DNA from: Streptococcus sp. sy004
GTDB lineage: Bacteria; Bacillota; Bacilli; Lactobacillales; Streptococcaceae
Direction of reading: 5' to 3'
Length of the DNA stretch: 64,000 bases
Assembly (NCBI RefSeq): GCF_007859205.1
Contig: NZ_VOHP01000003.1
Location: 91,101-155,100 of the forward strand
Notes under the pieces: model-generated
The model's database searches: none
Told to the model about the DNA's origin: nothing
Seen by the model: the letters and a program-made list of their open reading frames with translations, nothing else
Translations under genes and position numbers: made by a program
In this document: positions 15,427 to 28,301 of the stretch, in pieces
Numbering within the stretch: the stretch's first letter is position 1
How the letters are laid out: the number at the start of each line of letters is the position of its first letter

Positions 15427-17385
15427 TTAATTCTCCTTTGTATAACAATGTTTTCTAATAGTAGTAATCAATAAATTATAGGCTTGCGTGACAGTCATAT
15501 CTTGTAACTGACAGGCTGCCAGATTGAAATGGCCACCGCCACCCATATCTTCCATAATACGTTGAACATTGACTTGATTGCGACTACGAGCAGAAATTGC
15601 CACTTGGTTGTCAACTGTTTTCACAACTGTAAAGCTGGCATCAATCCCTGACATGGTCAACAGCGTATCTGCTGCCTTACTAGCAATGACATTGGTATAA
15701 GTGGTATAGTCTGTACCATTTGCCACAATGATATTATCGTAGAGCCGCTCGCCTCTTAGAATCAACTTATTGACCAGACGATACTCATCAAAATCAGTAG
15801 CCGAAATCGCTTGAATGACACTATTATCACTTCCGATATTTCTCAAATAACTAGCGACATCAAAGGTTCGACTGGTCACACGATTAGAGAAATTCTTAGT
15901 ATCAAGCATGATACCTGCCATTATCAAACTAGCTTTTACCTTACTCAAACGTTTTTTAGCCCCTTGAAATTGAATCAATTCAGTGACTAATTCACAAGCA
16001 CTGCTTGCACCACTCTCAACAAAAGTCAAAATCGCATTTTTGGGGAAATCCTGATCACGACGATGATGGTCAATCACAATCACTTCTGTAAACTGATCGT
16101 AAAGCTCCCTTGACAAAGTCAAAGAAAGTTTTGAATGATCAACCATGATTAACAAGGACTGATCTGTAACTAGATCCATGGCTTCTTCAATCGTCAACAT
16201 GGCTTGATAGTCTTCATTTTCTAATTGAGAGAGCGAACGTTTAATGTCCTCACTAAGGTAATTAGGATCATAAACGACATAGGCTTTATCTAACAGACTA
16301 GCAGCAAAATGCTGCATCCCAACTGAAGCACCCAAAGCATCTAAATCTAGTTTCTTATGACCAACCACAAAGACCTGATCTGCCATGCGAATCTTATCAG
16401 AAATCGCCGTCATCATTGCTCTGGTACGTGTTCGTGAACGCTTAATCGTTGACGCTGTTCCACCACCAAAATACATGACTTTTTGATGTTCAGCATTTTC
16501 TTTAACAACTGCCTGGTCGCCCCCACGCATCAGAGCCATATTTAAGTTCTGATTAGCTAGACTACCAATTTGATCATAGTCCCCTCTACCGTAGGAAGCA
16601 CCAATACTCAATGTCAGAGATAGCTCTTTTTCTTTAGCGGCCTTACGAAACTCTTCCAAAATATCAAACTTATTCGCTATCAACTCTTGTAACATTTGAT
16701 AATCGGTAAAAAAGAGAAAACGATCACTCGCCAAACGACGATAAAACATCTGCCGTTCTTGAACAAATTTGGCAATAAAATCAGCCACAAAACTATTGAT
16801 TTGAGAAACCTGAGCATCTGACAAATCATCCGTTACTTCATCATAATTATCCACAGAAATCAACCCAATAACTGATTGAAAATCCAAGCGCTGACGAGCT
16901 TGTTCTGATACGGTGACATTGAAAAAATAGAGAATTTCTTTGTCCCAGTAAACCGTATAATCTTTCCCTGACAGACTAAAGGTTGAATTGCTAGGATGAT
17001 TCAAGCTATTGATGACAAAGGTTTCCATAGCCAAAGTATCTACCTGACCAGAATCAGCGGTGAAGACCAATTCCGTATAAGGATTAAACCATGAAATTTC
17101 CTTACTTATTTCATCAAAACGAATCACCCCTACTGGCATCTGGTCCAAAAGTCGTTTAAGACTTTCTTCTGTTTGCTCATTCAAAAGGGAGATTTGTTCC
17201 AAATCAGTTAGACGATAGGATTGTTTTTGATAAAATAACAGACCAATCAAGAAACCAATAGCTAAAAAGATAGCTGTCAGTAAAACAATTTCTGATTGGG
17301 TTAGGCGAACACAAATGGCCAATAAGCCAAATAGGATACAACCAATCATCAGAAGTTGAAATTTTGTTAAACGAAATATTCTCAT
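15427..17385 (-). CDS. gdpP: Cyclic-di-AMP phosphodiesterase GdpP
   Basis: A 652-residue membrane phosphodiesterase. Two N-terminal membrane segments (about residues 10-52) are followed by a PAS-like region, a degenerate GGDEF domain ([15 protein letters not shown]), and a DHH/DHHA1 module with [36 protein letters not shown] and the C-terminal [10 protein letters not shown]. It hydrolyses c-di-AMP to pApA and so influences osmotic balance and beta-lactam tolerance. It heads gdpP-rplI-dnaB-veg. Confidence 0.96.
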   Translation of the reverse strand: MRIFRLTKFQLLMIGCILFGLLAICVRLTQSEIVLLTAIFLAIGFLIGLLFYQKQSYRLTDLEQISLLNEQTEESLKRLLDQMPVGVIRFDEISKEISWFNPYTELVFTADSGQVDTLAMETFVINSLNHPSNSTFSLSGKDYTVYWDKEILYFFNVTVSEQARQRLDFQSVIGLISVDNYDEVTDDLSDAQVSQINSFVADFIAKFVQERQMFYRRLASDRFLFFTDYQMLQELIANKFDILEEFRKAAKEKELSLTLSIGASYGRGDYDQIGSLANQNLNMALMRGGDQAVVKENAEHQKVMYFGGGTASTIKRSRTRTRAMMTAISDKIRMADQVFVVGHKKLDLDALGASVGMQHFAASLLDKAYVVYDPNYLSEDIKRSLSQLENEDYQAMLTIEEAMDLVTDQSLLIMVDHSKLSLTLSRELYDQFTEVIVIDHHRRDQDFPKNAILTFVESGASSACELVTELIQFQGAKKRLSKVKASLIMAGIMLDTKNFSNRVTSRTFDVASYLRNIGSDNSVIQAISATDFDEYRLVNKLILRGERLYDNIIVANGTDYTTYTNVIASKAADTLLTMSGIDASFTVVKTVDNQVAISARSRNQVNVQRIMEDMGGGGHFNLAACQLQDMTVTQAYNLLITTIRKHCYTKEN

Positions 17386-17406
17386 TTATAAACCTCTTAA
17401 ATGGTT

Positions 17407-17412
17407 ATTATA
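17407..17412 (-). promoter_or_regulatory. -10 box before gdpP
   Basis: TATGG-TATAAT on the minus strand, 22 nt before the gdpP ATG. The -35 region falls in the T run of the mnmG terminator and is weak. Confidence 0.5.
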
Positions 17413-17430
17413 CCATAAAAGATAGGAGAA

Positions 17431-17470
17431 AAAAAGCCTTGAAAATCTAGCCCTTACAACTGGCTTTTTT
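17431..17470 (-). terminator. mnmG terminator enclosing its stop codon
   Basis: AAAAAAGCC/GGCTTTTTT arms 23 nt apart. The upstream arm encodes the last lysines and alanine of MnmG and the stop codon lies in the loop, so translating ribosomes would cover the hairpin. Confidence 0.65.
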
Positions 17471-19342
17471 ATTTCCTTCCAAATAGACCATAAGAATTGA
17501 AATGTCTGCTGGATTAACCCCTGAAATCCGACTAGCTTGACCAATCGTTTCAGGATTGATTTTCTTAAACTTCTGTCTAGCTTCTGTCGCAATCGAATCA
17601 ATATCATCCCAATCAATCGTCGCTGGAATGCGTTTTTCTTCCATTCGCTTCATCTTCGCCACTTGATCCAATGCTTTGTTGATATAGCCTTCATACTTGA
17701 TTTCAGTTTCTAAAAGCTCAATCACTTTACTATCCAAATCTTCTGCTGCAGGACCAACAAAATCAACCACTGTTTCATAGCTAATTTCTGGTCGGCGCAT
17801 AAATTCTTTTGCTGTCATCGCATCGGTTAAAGGTTTAAATCCTAGAGCAGTCACTCGTTCATTGGTTTCTTTAACAGGCTTTAATTTGATACTATCCAAG
17901 CGTTTAAGTTCATTCTCAAATTGCGCTTTTTTAATCTCAAAGACTTGGTAACGTTCGTCATCGACCAAACCAACTTGACGTCCAATTTCAGTTAGACGCA
18001 TGTCGGCATTATCATGACGTAAAATCAAACGATACTCTGCTCGACTGGTCAACAAACGATAGGGTTCCAAGGTTCCCTTGGTCACCAAATCATCAATCAT
18101 CACCCCGATGTAAGCATCACTACGTTTCAAAATCAACTCTGGCTTACCTTGGACTTTCAGAGCTGCATTGATACCGGCAATCAAGCCTTGACCTGCTGCT
18201 TCTTCATAACCTGATGTCCCATTAGTCTGACCAGCTGTAAATAAACCTGAAATCAGTTTGGTTTCTAAGGTCGCTCGCAATTGATGAGGCAAGACAATAT
18301 CATACTCAATCGCATAACCAGTTCGCATCATCTCGGCATTCTCTAATCCTTTAATAGAATGGAGCAAGTCACGTTGAACATCTTCTGGCAAACTGGTTGA
18401 CAAGCCTTGAACATAAACTTCTTCTGTATTACGACCTTCTGGCTCCAAAAAGAGTTGATGACGCTCTTTATCTGCAAAACGGACAATCTTATCTTCAATT
18501 GACGGACAATAACGTGGCCCAACACCTTGAACAATCCCTGAAAACATCGGAGCACGATGCAGGTTAGCATTGATAATGGCATGGCTATCAGCATTGGTAT
18601 AGGTCAACCAACAAGGGATTTGATCTTGTAAATAGTCTTGGTCTTTAGACAAAAATGAGAAGTGATTAGGTTTTTCATCTCCAGGTTGAATCTCAGTCAC
18701 CTCATAATTGATTGACGACGCCTTAACACGTGGAGGAGTTCCTGTCTTAAAACGTCCAATTTCCAAACCTAAATTTTTCAAATTATCTGCCAAGGTCACA
18801 GAAGCTAGACTATTATTTGGCCCTGACGAATATTTCAAATCTCCAATGATAATCTCGCCACGCAAAGCCGTACCAGTTGTCACAACAACCGTCTTAGCAC
18901 CATAAGATTGACCAGTTGCCGTAACCACACCCACAACCTGACCATCTTCTACTAAAATATCATCAATCATGGTCTGACGTAGGGTTAGGTTTTCTTGATT
19001 TTCAACCGTTTTTTTCATCTCATTGGCATAAAGTACTTTATCTGCTTGAGCACGAAGTGCACGAACGGCAGGACCTTTACCTGTATTTAGCATCTTCATT
19101 TGAATATAAGTCTTGTCAATATTCTTACCCATTTCTCCACCAAGAGCATCAATCTCACGTACCACAATTCCCTTGGCTGATCCACCGATAGACGGATTAC
19201 ACGGCATAAAAGCCAACATATCTAGGTTAATGGTCGCAAGTAAGGTTTGACAGCCCATACGAGCCGCTGCCAAGCTGGCTTCTACCCCAGCATGACCTGC
19301 ACCAATCACAATCACATCATAGTTTTCAATAAATTGAGTCAT
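17447..19342 (-). CDS. mnmG: tRNA uridine-34 cmnm5 modification enzyme MnmG
   Basis: A 631-residue flavoprotein. The N-terminal FAD motif is [22 protein letters not shown] (residues about 9-30), followed by [39 protein letters not shown] region and a C-terminal helical domain binding tRNA and MnmE ([12 protein letters not shown]... KYEGYI). With MnmE it makes cmnm5U at the wobble position. It stands alone with a terminator. Confidence 0.97.
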   Translation of the reverse strand: MTQFIENYDVIVIGAGHAGVEASLAAARMGCQTLLATINLDMLAFMPCNPSIGGSAKGIVVREIDALGGEMGKNIDKTYIQMKMLNTGKGPAVRALRAQADKVLYANEMKKTVENQENLTLRQTMIDDILVEDGQVVGVVTATGQSYGAKTVVVTTGTALRGEIIIGDLKYSSGPNNSLASVTLADNLKNLGLEIGRFKTGTPPRVKASSINYEVTEIQPGDEKPNHFSFLSKDQDYLQDQIPCWLTYTNADSHAIINANLHRAPMFSGIVQGVGPRYCPSIEDKIVRFADKERHQLFLEPEGRNTEEVYVQGLSTSLPEDVQRDLLHSIKGLENAEMMRTGYAIEYDIVLPHQLRATLETKLISGLFTAGQTNGTSGYEEAAGQGLIAGINAALKVQGKPELILKRSDAYIGVMIDDLVTKGTLEPYRLLTSRAEYRLILRHDNADMRLTEIGRQVGLVDDERYQVFEIKKAQFENELKRLDSIKLKPVKETNERVTALGFKPLTDAMTAKEFMRRPEISYETVVDFVGPAAEDLDSKVIELLETEIKYEGYINKALDQVAKMKRMEEKRIPATIDWDDIDSIATEARQKFKKINPETIGQASRISGVNPADISILMVYLEGNKKASCKG

Positions 19343-19444
19343 GTCTTCTCTTTTCTAAAATTTCTTGTAACTACTACAATTACTGCGCGCTGCAATGTCT
19401 AAAACAGCTTGAAAAAATGATAACATCTTCCTTAATAAACAGCT

Positions 19445-19900
19445 TTATTGAGACTCATTATCAATAATCTGTTTAACTTGTCCTTGCCAATTTACTAATT
19501 CTTTTTTCAAAAATTTAGGACTAAGATCAAGTTTCTCCAAGTCTGAGAAATCTACCCATTCACACTGGCGAATGGATTGCCCTTCTTTCATATAAAGACT
19601 TGGTTCAGACAAGGGGGTAAGCAAATAATGAAATTCAATTTGATGATAAGCTTGACTGCCTAGCTCAAATTGATTTTCTACAACAAAAGCCAATGGACCA
19701 ACTTCTACTTCAATTCCAATTTCTTCTCGAATTTCTCGTCGAATAGCAGCCTCTGTTGTTTCACCAACTTGAATAGCACCTCCTAAGGTACAATACTTGC
19801 CCTCAGGTGACTTGACAAGTAAGAGCTTTTCATCTTTGACTAACAACCCTGTCGCACGCACACCAAATGACTGCTTGTCCACTACTGTACGAAAATCCAT
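19445..19900 (-). CDS. Nudix hydrolase
   Basis: A 151-residue protein with a full Nudix box, G-AIQVG-E-TTEAAIR-REIREEIGI (about residues 41-63), preceded by VKSPEGKYCTLGG. It hydrolyses nucleoside-diphosphate-linked compounds; the substrate cannot be told. It is monocistronic between mnmG and mnmA. Gaps on either side show no clear terminator. Confidence 0.88.
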   Translation of the reverse strand: MDFRTVVDKQSFGVRATGLLVKDEKLLLVKSPEGKYCTLGGAIQVGETTEAAIRREIREEIGIEVEVGPLAFVVENQFELGSQAYHQIEFHYLLTPLSEPSLYMKEGQSIRQCEWVDFSDLEKLDLSPKFLKKELVNWQGQVKQIIDNESQ

Positions 19901-20072
19901 CTACTCTCCTTTTATTGCAAAAAATGGCCAAATCCCTTGAAAACTGTACATCAAAAACGTCCAATTCCCATGAGCTTTGACCATCATCGTTATTGTTAAA
20001 TTTAGTTTAGCAGATTTTATCCTATTAGACAATGGTCAAGACTAGCTAATCACATTTTCTATGAAATCAAAA

Positions 20073-20088
20073 TTGACAAGCTTGTCAA
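20073..20088. repeat. Palindrome TTGACA-N4-TGTCAA (copy 2)
   Basis: TTGACAAGCTTGTCAA, a perfect 16-bp palindrome abutting the mnmA stop codon. Without a loop it is a poor terminator, although four T follow on the minus strand. The rest of the 19901-20088 gap shows nothing I can name. Confidence 0.8.
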
Positions 20089-23033
<2,945 letters not shown>

Positions 23034-23040
23034 AGTTTTT

Positions 23041-23049
23041 ATTATAGCA
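23041..23049 (-). promoter_or_regulatory. Extended -10 of the GT-C-like gene
   Basis: Minus strand TG-C-TATAAT, ending 7 nt before the ATG at 23033, which predicts a leaderless mRNA. Confidence 0.6.
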
Positions 23050-23074
23050 TACTGGACTTATTTTGACTTAAATG

Positions 23075-23083
23075 TGCTAAAAT
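23075..23083 (+). promoter_or_regulatory. Extended -10 of the histidine phosphatase gene
   Basis: TG-C-TAAAAT, 20 nt before the ATG at 23103, with AAGGAGG in between. A TTGACT nearby is too close to be its -35. Confidence 0.55.
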
Positions 23084-23102
23084 AAATCAAGGAGGTTATC
23101 TA

Positions 23103-23711
23103 ATGAACCAAACAATCTATCTAGTTAGACATGCACAACCTGATTTTACCAATAAAGATGACAGTCGCTCTTTAAGTCAAAAAGGTTTACAAGATTGTCA
23201 ACTAATTGATAAGTTTTTCTACCACCATAAAATTGATCTCATCCTATCCAGTCCTTATAAACGTGCTTACGATACCATTCTTAGCCTTGCTAAACAAAAA
23301 CGTCTAGAGATTATTTGTAATGAACGTTTTCGTGAACGTAAAATTACAGATCATTGGATTGAAGATTTTGATGACTTTTCTCAAAAACAATGGCAAGATT
23401 TTTCCTATCGTTATTCTGACGGCGAATCACTCGCACAAGTACAAAAACGTATTCTAGCTGGCTTGACAGAAACTTTACATCATTCCAATGCTAAAACAAT
23501 TGTTATCGGCTCACATGGAACAGCAATTTCGACAGTTATAAAACATTATCATCCTAGATTTGATTATCTGCATTTTCAAGACATTAAAAATCTTATGCCC
23601 TTTATCTTAAAAATCAAGTTTGAAGACAAGCTTGCGTCAAACCTTATCCTTTACATCCTTTTTACAGGGGAGGAAATCAGCTATCCAATTAAAAATCAAC
23701 AAAAAACCTAG
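23103..23711 (+). CDS. Histidine phosphatase (phosphoglycerate-mutase-like) family protein
   Basis: A 202-residue histidine phosphatase. The catalytic RHA motif is LVRHAQPDF (residues 7-15); ILSSPYKRAYDTI and the second histidine in IGSHGTAIS complete the site. Substrates in this family range from sugar phosphates to nucleotides and cannot be inferred. AAGGAGG precedes the ATG. It is divergent from the GT-C-like membrane gene and convergent with the SLT-like gene, with which it shares a terminator. Confidence 0.85.
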   Translation: MNQTIYLVRHAQPDFTNKDDSRSLSQKGLQDCQLIDKFFYHHKIDLILSSPYKRAYDTILSLAKQKRLEIICNERFRERKITDHWIEDFDDFSQKQWQDFSYRYSDGESLAQVQKRILAGLTETLHHSNAKTIVIGSHGTAISTVIKHYHPRFDYLHFQDIKNLMPFILKIKFEDKLASNLILYILFTGEEISYPIKNQQKT

Positions 23712-23732
23712 CTTAATTGCTAGGTTCTTATT
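23705..23732. terminator. Shared terminator of convergent genes
   Basis: Stem AACCTAGC/GCTAGGTT with a 6-nt loop and T-rich flanks on both strands; the phosphatase stop lies in the stem. Confidence 0.75.
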
Positions 23733-24497
23733 TTATTGCATACCCCAAGCTGCTAAGCCTTGAGCATTATAGGCATTGATTGCTGCGTTAATCTGATCTT
23801 GGACAGTTGCTGTCGAACCCCAACCTGGAATTGTTTGGAAAAGACCTGACGCTCCTGACGGATTATAGGCATTAGGGTCACCATTTGACTCACGCGCGAT
23901 GATATATTCCCAAGTTGCTTGAGAAACACCTGTCGCCGCAGCCATTTGAGCGGCAGCTTCACTACCGACAGCACCTGCCGTATTACCATTAGCTAAAGCA
24001 GCATAACTACTGTTAGTATTATTATAAGCTGGTGCAGTCGCCTCATAGGCCACTTGTTCTCCAGTATAATAAGCCGTTGAATAATCTACATATTCAGCTG
24101 GAACTGTTTCTTCTACTGCCACTGTTCCTGCATCAGCCAAAACTTGAGATGAGGCTTGATCAACTGAAGTTGACTCTGCCATTACTGAACTAGACTCCGT
24201 GACGCTAGATTCTGATAAATCTTCCACATTAGAAGAACTTGAAGTTGATTCACTTTGATTTTCTTCTGAAGACGATGATGTGTCTTTTTTTGTTGACATC
24301 AAATCAACTTTAATTGATGAACTACTTGCTGATGACGTTTGACTTGATGATGTTGTTGTTTTTTCAGCCATAGACGAAGCTGTCAACACTTGTTTACCAG
24401 TCAAAATCAAAATAGTGGTAACTAAGAGGGCTAAAATTCCTAAAACCGCCTGCTTAGCAACACCAAGTTTTCTTGGTTTCTTGCTACGATATGACAT
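23733..24497 (-). CDS. Secreted transglycosylase-SLT-like protein
   Basis: A 254-residue exported protein. A basic N-terminus and one hydrophobic segment (about residues 17-38) are followed by a serine-rich low-complexity region (45-120) and a C-terminal lysozyme-like domain, [32 protein letters not shown], where the glutamate of ARES is the expected catalytic residue. This is the IsaA/SceD-like type of small muralytic protein. It shares a 40-nt promoter architecture with the neighbouring LysM gene, suggesting common control by the cell-wall regulator WalR (VicR). Confidence 0.82.
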   Translation of the reverse strand: MSYRSKKPRKLGVAKQAVLGILALLVTTILILTGKQVLTASSMAEKTTTSSSQTSSASSSSIKVDLMSTKKDTSSSSEENQSESTSSSSNVEDLSESSVTESSSVMAESTSVDQASSQVLADAGTVAVEETVPAEYVDYSTAYYTGEQVAYEATAPAYNNTNSSYAALANGNTAGAVGSEAAAQMAAATGVSQATWEYIIARESNGDPNAYNPSGASGLFQTIPGWGSTATVQDQINAAINAYNAQGLAAWGMQ

Positions 24498-24544
24498 AAC
24501 TATGTACCTTCTCTTTCATTAACTGCTCTTATCTTACCGATAAA

Positions 24545-24584
24545 ATATTACTTTTTGATAGATATTTCATTAAAAATATTACAA
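24545..24584 (-). promoter_or_regulatory. Promoter element of the SLT-like gene, matched to 25214-25253
   Basis: Minus strand TTGTAATATTTTTAATGA, then 14 nt, then AGTAATAT. The same 18-mer (one difference), spacing and downstream octamer occur before the LysM gene. TGTAAT resembles a WalR half-site. Confidence 0.65.
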
Positions 24585-24631
24585 GAATATGTTAATTTAA
24601 GGTAAAATCGTCAAAATTGAGCTATTTTTGA

Positions 24632-25201
24632 CTAATACCACCCATTAGCCAACCAAAATTCTTTAGCTGCTGACCAAGAACCATAACGTTGCGTCACATA
24701 ATTATCAGCCACACGTTCTTGATTTTCAGGCGACAAGTCACCATTTAGATAAGACAAGGTAAGTTGGTAACGCCCATAATATTGACCATTTTGAGCAGTG
24801 TAACTACCACTTGACTCTTTTTGGGCAATCCATTCCTTTGCCGTCAAATCTGCTTCACTCAAAGTTGATGTCGAACTTGTTGTTGCAGTATCATTTTGAG
24901 CAACATCTGCAACTGCCGTTGATGATTGAGTGTTGTCACGTTTAATCGTTAATTCTTGACCAACTGTCAAAACATTAGGATTACTTAGTTGATTTAAGGA
25001 CAGCAAATTATCTAAGGTTGTTTGAAAATCAACAGCAAGACCAGACAAAGTATCACCAGATTTAACCGTATAAGTATCTGCACTAACCAGAGTTGGCACA
25101 CTCAAACTAGCTAAAAGAACAAGACCTGCTACTTTATGTTTTAATCGTTTAGTTTTTGTCATTTGTTTATTTACTCGCTTTCTTTTTCTTGACACCTTCA
25201 T
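24632..25201 (-). CDS. Secreted LysM protein with Apf/transglycosylase-like C-terminus
   Basis: A 189-residue exported protein. The signal peptide has its hydrophobic core at VAGLVLLASLSVPTLVSA with cleavage expected after VSA. A LysM domain follows (about residues 43-87, DTYTVKSGDTLSGLA... LTVGQELTI), then a Thr/Ser linker and a C-terminal domain AKEWIAQKESSGSYTAQNGQYYGRYQL, lysozyme-like with a candidate glutamate in QKES. Start is uncertain: ATG 25201 (weak site) or ATG 25162 (MTKTKRLKHK, a more usual signal peptide). It probably binds and remodels peptidoglycan. Confidence 0.82.
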   Translation of the reverse strand: MKVSRKRKRVNKQMTKTKRLKHKVAGLVLLASLSVPTLVSADTYTVKSGDTLSGLAVDFQTTLDNLLSLNQLSNPNVLTVGQELTIKRDNTQSSTAVADVAQNDTATTSSTSTLSEADLTAKEWIAQKESSGSYTAQNGQYYGRYQLTLSYLNGDLSPENQERVADNYVTQRYGSWSAAKEFWLANGWY

Positions 25202-25213
25202 CTTACCTGCCTT

Positions 25214-25253
25214 ATATTACTAATAAATTAGTTTCTCGTTAAAAATATTACAA
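25214..25253 (-). promoter_or_regulatory. Promoter element of the LysM gene, matched to 24545-24584
   Basis: Minus strand TTGTAATATTTTTAACGA, then 14 nt, then AGTAATAT, in the same layout as before the SLT-like gene. Confidence 0.65.
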
Positions 25254-25271
25254 AAAGATTGCCACAAGACT

Positions 25272-25298
25272 AAAAAAACGCCTTTTAAGGCGTTTTTT
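25272..25298 (-). terminator. ecfT terminator
   Basis: AAAAAAACGCC/GGCGTTTTTTT around a short TTTTAA loop, directly after the ecfT stop. Confidence 0.85.
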
Positions 25299-26095
25299 TA
25301 ATTAGTTTTTAGTAAGAATAATAGCACAGCTAACATCAACAGACCTAAGATTAAACTACTATCTGCTTGTTGCCATTTTAAGACACGATACTTACTACGA
25401 CCTTCTCCACCTTGGTAACCTCTAGCTTCCATAGCCAAGGCCAAAGCGTCTGCTCGCTTAAAACTAGAAGCAAAAAGAGGAATTAAGATAGGAACGGTTG
25501 AGCGAATACGTTGTAATAGATTTCCTTCGCCAAAGTCCACTCCTCTTGCTTTTTGAGCTGTCATAATTCGAGTGGCATCGTCCATTAAGGTTGGTACAAA
25601 ACGTAAACTTAAAGAAAGAATTAACCCAATTTCATGAACAGGGACTTTAAATCGCTTGAGTGGACTAAGTAGTGATTCAACCGCATCTGCTAGACTAAGT
25701 GGTGGTGTTGTCAGCGTCAATAAAGTGGACACGCAAGTAATCAAAATGAAACGCATAAAAATTAAACCAGCTTGTGCCAAACTATAATCACTAATCTTAA
25801 TCAAACCCCAATCAAGGAAGACCGTTCCACCTCTTGTAAAAAAGAGTTGAAAAACCGTCGTAAAAAGAATCAAGGCAAACATAGGTTTCAAACCATTAAA
25901 AAAGAAAGATAGTTTAATCCCTGACGCTAAGATCATCAAAAGAGTTGCCCCAGCTAAAATTAAGTTAGTAAGTAAATTATTAGCCCAAAAGATAATCAAA
26001 AGATAAATAAACATCGCCAATAATTTACTTCGTGGATCTAAACGATGAACAAGAGACTGACCAGGAATATAACGTCCTAAAATAAATTTATCCAT
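25298..26095 (-). CDS. ecfT: ECF transporter T component
   Basis: A 265-residue membrane protein with about five hydrophobic segments and the two family motifs with Ala-Arg-Gly: AQKARGVDF and [10 protein letters not shown], the coupling helices that contact the ATPases. With EcfA1 and EcfA2 it powers vitamin and micronutrient uptake by separate S components. It overlaps ecfA2 by 8 nt. Confidence 0.95.
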   Translation of the reverse strand: MDKFILGRYIPGQSLVHRLDPRSKLLAMFIYLLIIFWANNLLTNLILAGATLLMILASGIKLSFFFNGLKPMFALILFTTVFQLFFTRGGTVFLDWGLIKISDYSLAQAGLIFMRFILITCVSTLLTLTTPPLSLADAVESLLSPLKRFKVPVHEIGLILSLSLRFVPTLMDDATRIMTAQKARGVDFGEGNLLQRIRSTVPILIPLFASSFKRADALALAMEARGYQGGEGRSKYRVLKWQQADSSLILGLLMLAVLLFLLKTN

Positions 26096-26930
26096 ACTTC
26101 ATCATCTCCACAAACTCTTCAATCGTAATCGGTAAATGTTCTAAGTTCATCCCTCTATCTGATAAGGTCTTAGCAAACTGAGTAACTTTAGGCACACCTA
26201 ACTGTTTTTCTTCTAGAAATTCAACTGATTGAAAGACATCCTTAGGTGTTCCTTCTAAAACTAATTTTCCTTTTTCTAACACATAGACAAAATCAGCATA
26301 ATCAGCAACATCATCCATAACATGTGTGACCAAAACAATGGTTAAGCCAGACTGATGTAGTTCTTGAAACAAGGTCATCAGCTCTCTACGACCTTTTGGA
26401 TCAAGACCAGCCGTTGGTTCATCTAACACTAGAACACTAGGGTTCATGGCTAAAATCCCTGCAATCGCAACCCTTCTCATTTGACCACCAGATAGGTGAA
26501 ATGGATTTTTTTCAAAAAGATCTGCTGAAATACCTACTAGGGCTAATTTTTCTTTCGCAATGCTTTCTGCTGTCGCTTGATCGACACCAAAATTTTGTGG
26601 TCCAAAAGCCACATCTTTCAAAACCGTTTCTTCAAATAACTGACTTTCTGGAAATTGAAAAACCAGACCTACTTTTTGACGTAACGAACGAATATTAGTT
26701 GGCTTGGCCTGTTTGGTAATGACCATTTCATCAACCAAGACTGTCCCTTCTGTCGGCAGATTTAGACCATTTAATAGTTGCATGAGCGTTGATTTGCCAG
26801 AACCTGTATGTCCAATAAAAGCCGTATAGCTGCCATTTTTAATCTCAGCGGTTACATCAAAAAGGGCTCGCTCTTCTAAAGGCGTCCCCACTTGATAGGT
26901 AAAATCTACTTGCTTGAGGCTAATTCCCAT
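26088..26930 (-). CDS. ecfA2: ECF transporter ATPase A2
   Basis: A 280-residue ABC ATPase: Walker [10 protein letters not shown] (about residues 40-48), signature [13 protein letters not shown], Walker [13 protein letters not shown] and the H-loop VTHVMDD. The C-terminal extension is typical of ECF ATPases. It overlaps ecfA1 by 25 nt. Confidence 0.95.
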   Translation of the reverse strand: MGISLKQVDFTYQVGTPLEERALFDVTAEIKNGSYTAFIGHTGSGKSTLMQLLNGLNLPTEGTVLVDEMVITKQAKPTNIRSLRQKVGLVFQFPESQLFEETVLKDVAFGPQNFGVDQATAESIAKEKLALVGISADLFEKNPFHLSGGQMRRVAIAGILAMNPSVLVLDEPTAGLDPKGRRELMTLFQELHQSGLTIVLVTHVMDDVADYADFVYVLEKGKLVLEGTPKDVFQSVEFLEEKQLGVPKVTQFAKTLSDRGMNLEHLPITIEEFVEMMKYG

Positions 26931-27751
26931 AATCTATCTCCTAATTCTTCTTCTGTCATATAATCAAAATCAGATAAGACACCTGCCTCAATCAAGGACA
27001 TCTGCAATCGAGAACTAAATGGTTGATCCAGACCTAGATCTAATAGATTTCTATTTTCTTCTGAAAAAAGTTCTCTCGGACTAAGATCAAGCTCCACTTG
27101 ACCTTTTTTCATCACTAAAACACGATCGCTTAGATTCACTTCATCCAAATCATGCGTAATGGAAATCACGGTTAAACCATAAGTGTCACGAACCTTTTTA
27201 ATCAAAGACATGACCTCACGACGCCCATTTGGATCCAACATACTGGTAGCTTCATCTAAAATCATAATGTCAGGTCGCATAGCAATCACACCAGCAATGG
27301 CAACACGCTGTTTTTGCCCCCCAGACAACCTTGCTGGTTCTTTGTCTCTAAATGCTGACATTCCAACCATTGCGAGAGCTTCAGTGATTCGATTTTCCAT
27401 TTCGTCTTTACTGAGTCCTTGATTTTCTAAACCAAAAGCAATGTCATCTTCCACAGTTGCACCAACAAATTGATTATCGGGATTTTGAAATACCATACCA
27501 ATTTGACGACGAATCTGCCATAAATTTTTCTCAGTCAATTCTTGACCAGAAATATAAATCTGACCACTTTCTGCTGATAAAAGACCGTCTAATAATCTAA
27601 CTGTCGTTGACTTACCAGAACCATTATGACCAATAATAGACAACCATTCTCCTTGTTTCACGTGAAACGATAACTCTTTTAAAAGATAATTCTGATCGTC
27701 ACTATCGTATTTAAAATTAAGTTTGTTAACATCAATTATGATTTGACTCAT
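26906..27751 (-). CDS. ecfA1: ECF transporter ATPase A1
   Basis: A 281-residue ABC ATPase: Walker [11 protein letters not shown]-loop [11 protein letters not shown], signature [13 protein letters not shown], Walker [13 protein letters not shown] and H-loop ITHDLDEV. It forms the heterodimer with EcfA2. The coding sequence of SFHVKQGE contains a near-perfect parS site (27654-27669). It overlaps pgsA by 4 nt. Confidence 0.95.
   Translation of the reverse strand: MSQIIIDVNKLNFKYDSDDQNYLLKELSFHVKQGEWLSIIGHNGSGKSTTVRLLDGLLSAESGQIYISGQELTEKNLWQIRRQIGMVFQNPDNQFVGATVEDDIAFGLENQGLSKDEMENRITEALAMVGMSAFRDKEPARLSGGQKQRVAIAGVIAMRPDIMILDEATSMLDPNGRREVMSLIKKVRDTYGLTVISITHDLDEVNLSDRVLVMKKGQVELDLSPRELFSEENRNLLDLGLDQPFSSRLQMSLIEAGVLSDFDYMTEEELGDRLWELASSK
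27654..27669. promoter_or_regulatory. parS site (ParB binding) inside ecfA1
   Basis: TGTTTCACGTGAAACG matches the parS consensus TGTTTCACGTGAAACA at 15 of 16 positions. About 18-20 kb left of oriC, as expected for an origin-proximal parS. Confidence 0.9.
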
Positions 27752-28293
27752 TTGAAGGTACCTTTAAATAAGAAGCTAGCTCCTTTAAAATAATCATAAC
27801 CAGAATAAATCGTAAAAAACAAGGCAACATAAAGTAGGACAGTCCCTAACACAGACCAACCCAATAATAAAAAGATAATAGATAACATTTGAGTGGTTGT
27901 TTTAATCTTTCCTGGCATAGCAGCAGCCAGCACTTCTCCACCTGTTTCAACTAAAAGCAAACGAAGACCTGTTACTGCCAACTCACGACAAATAATTACC
28001 GCACTCAACCAAGCTGGGGCTAGGTCTAAGCCCACCAACATGATAAAAGCACTCATTACCAAAATTTTATCGGCCAGTGGATCAGCAAATTTACCAAAAT
28101 TAGTCACAACCTGCCATTTACGAGCCAAATAACCATCCAAATAATCCGTTAGACTGGCAAATGCAAAAATAACCGCAGCCCAAATTTGATAACTAGCTCG
28201 ATGAGGTAGCGAAGTCAATATTAGAAAAACAGGGATTAAAATAATTCGCAAAAGCGTTAAAAGATTGGGGATATTTTCCTTTTTACTAAACAT
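27748..28293 (-). CDS. pgsA: CDP-diacylglycerol-glycerol-3-phosphate 3-phosphatidyltransferase
   Basis: A 181-residue membrane enzyme with the CDP-alcohol phosphotransferase motif DG-x2-AR-x8-G-x3-D-x3-D, seen as TDYLDGYLARKWQVVTNFGKFADPLADK (about residues 46-73). It makes phosphatidylglycerophosphate for anionic phospholipids. It lies between rodZ (8 nt) and ecfA1 (overlap), an arrangement usual in streptococci. Confidence 0.96.
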   Translation of the reverse strand: MFSKKENIPNLLTLLRIILIPVFLILTSLPHRASYQIWAAVIFAFASLTDYLDGYLARKWQVVTNFGKFADPLADKILVMSAFIMLVGLDLAPAWLSAVIICRELAVTGLRLLLVETGGEVLAAAMPGKIKTTTQMLSIIFLLLGWSVLGTVLLYVALFFTIYSGYDYFKGASFLFKGTFK

Positions 28294-28301
28294 AAAAACC
28301 T

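Noticed and set aside
19440..19470. GATAAT-like sequence resembling a Fur box at the end of the Nudix gene
   Set aside because: It is coding sequence for the C-terminus, lies downstream of the gene, and matches only partly.
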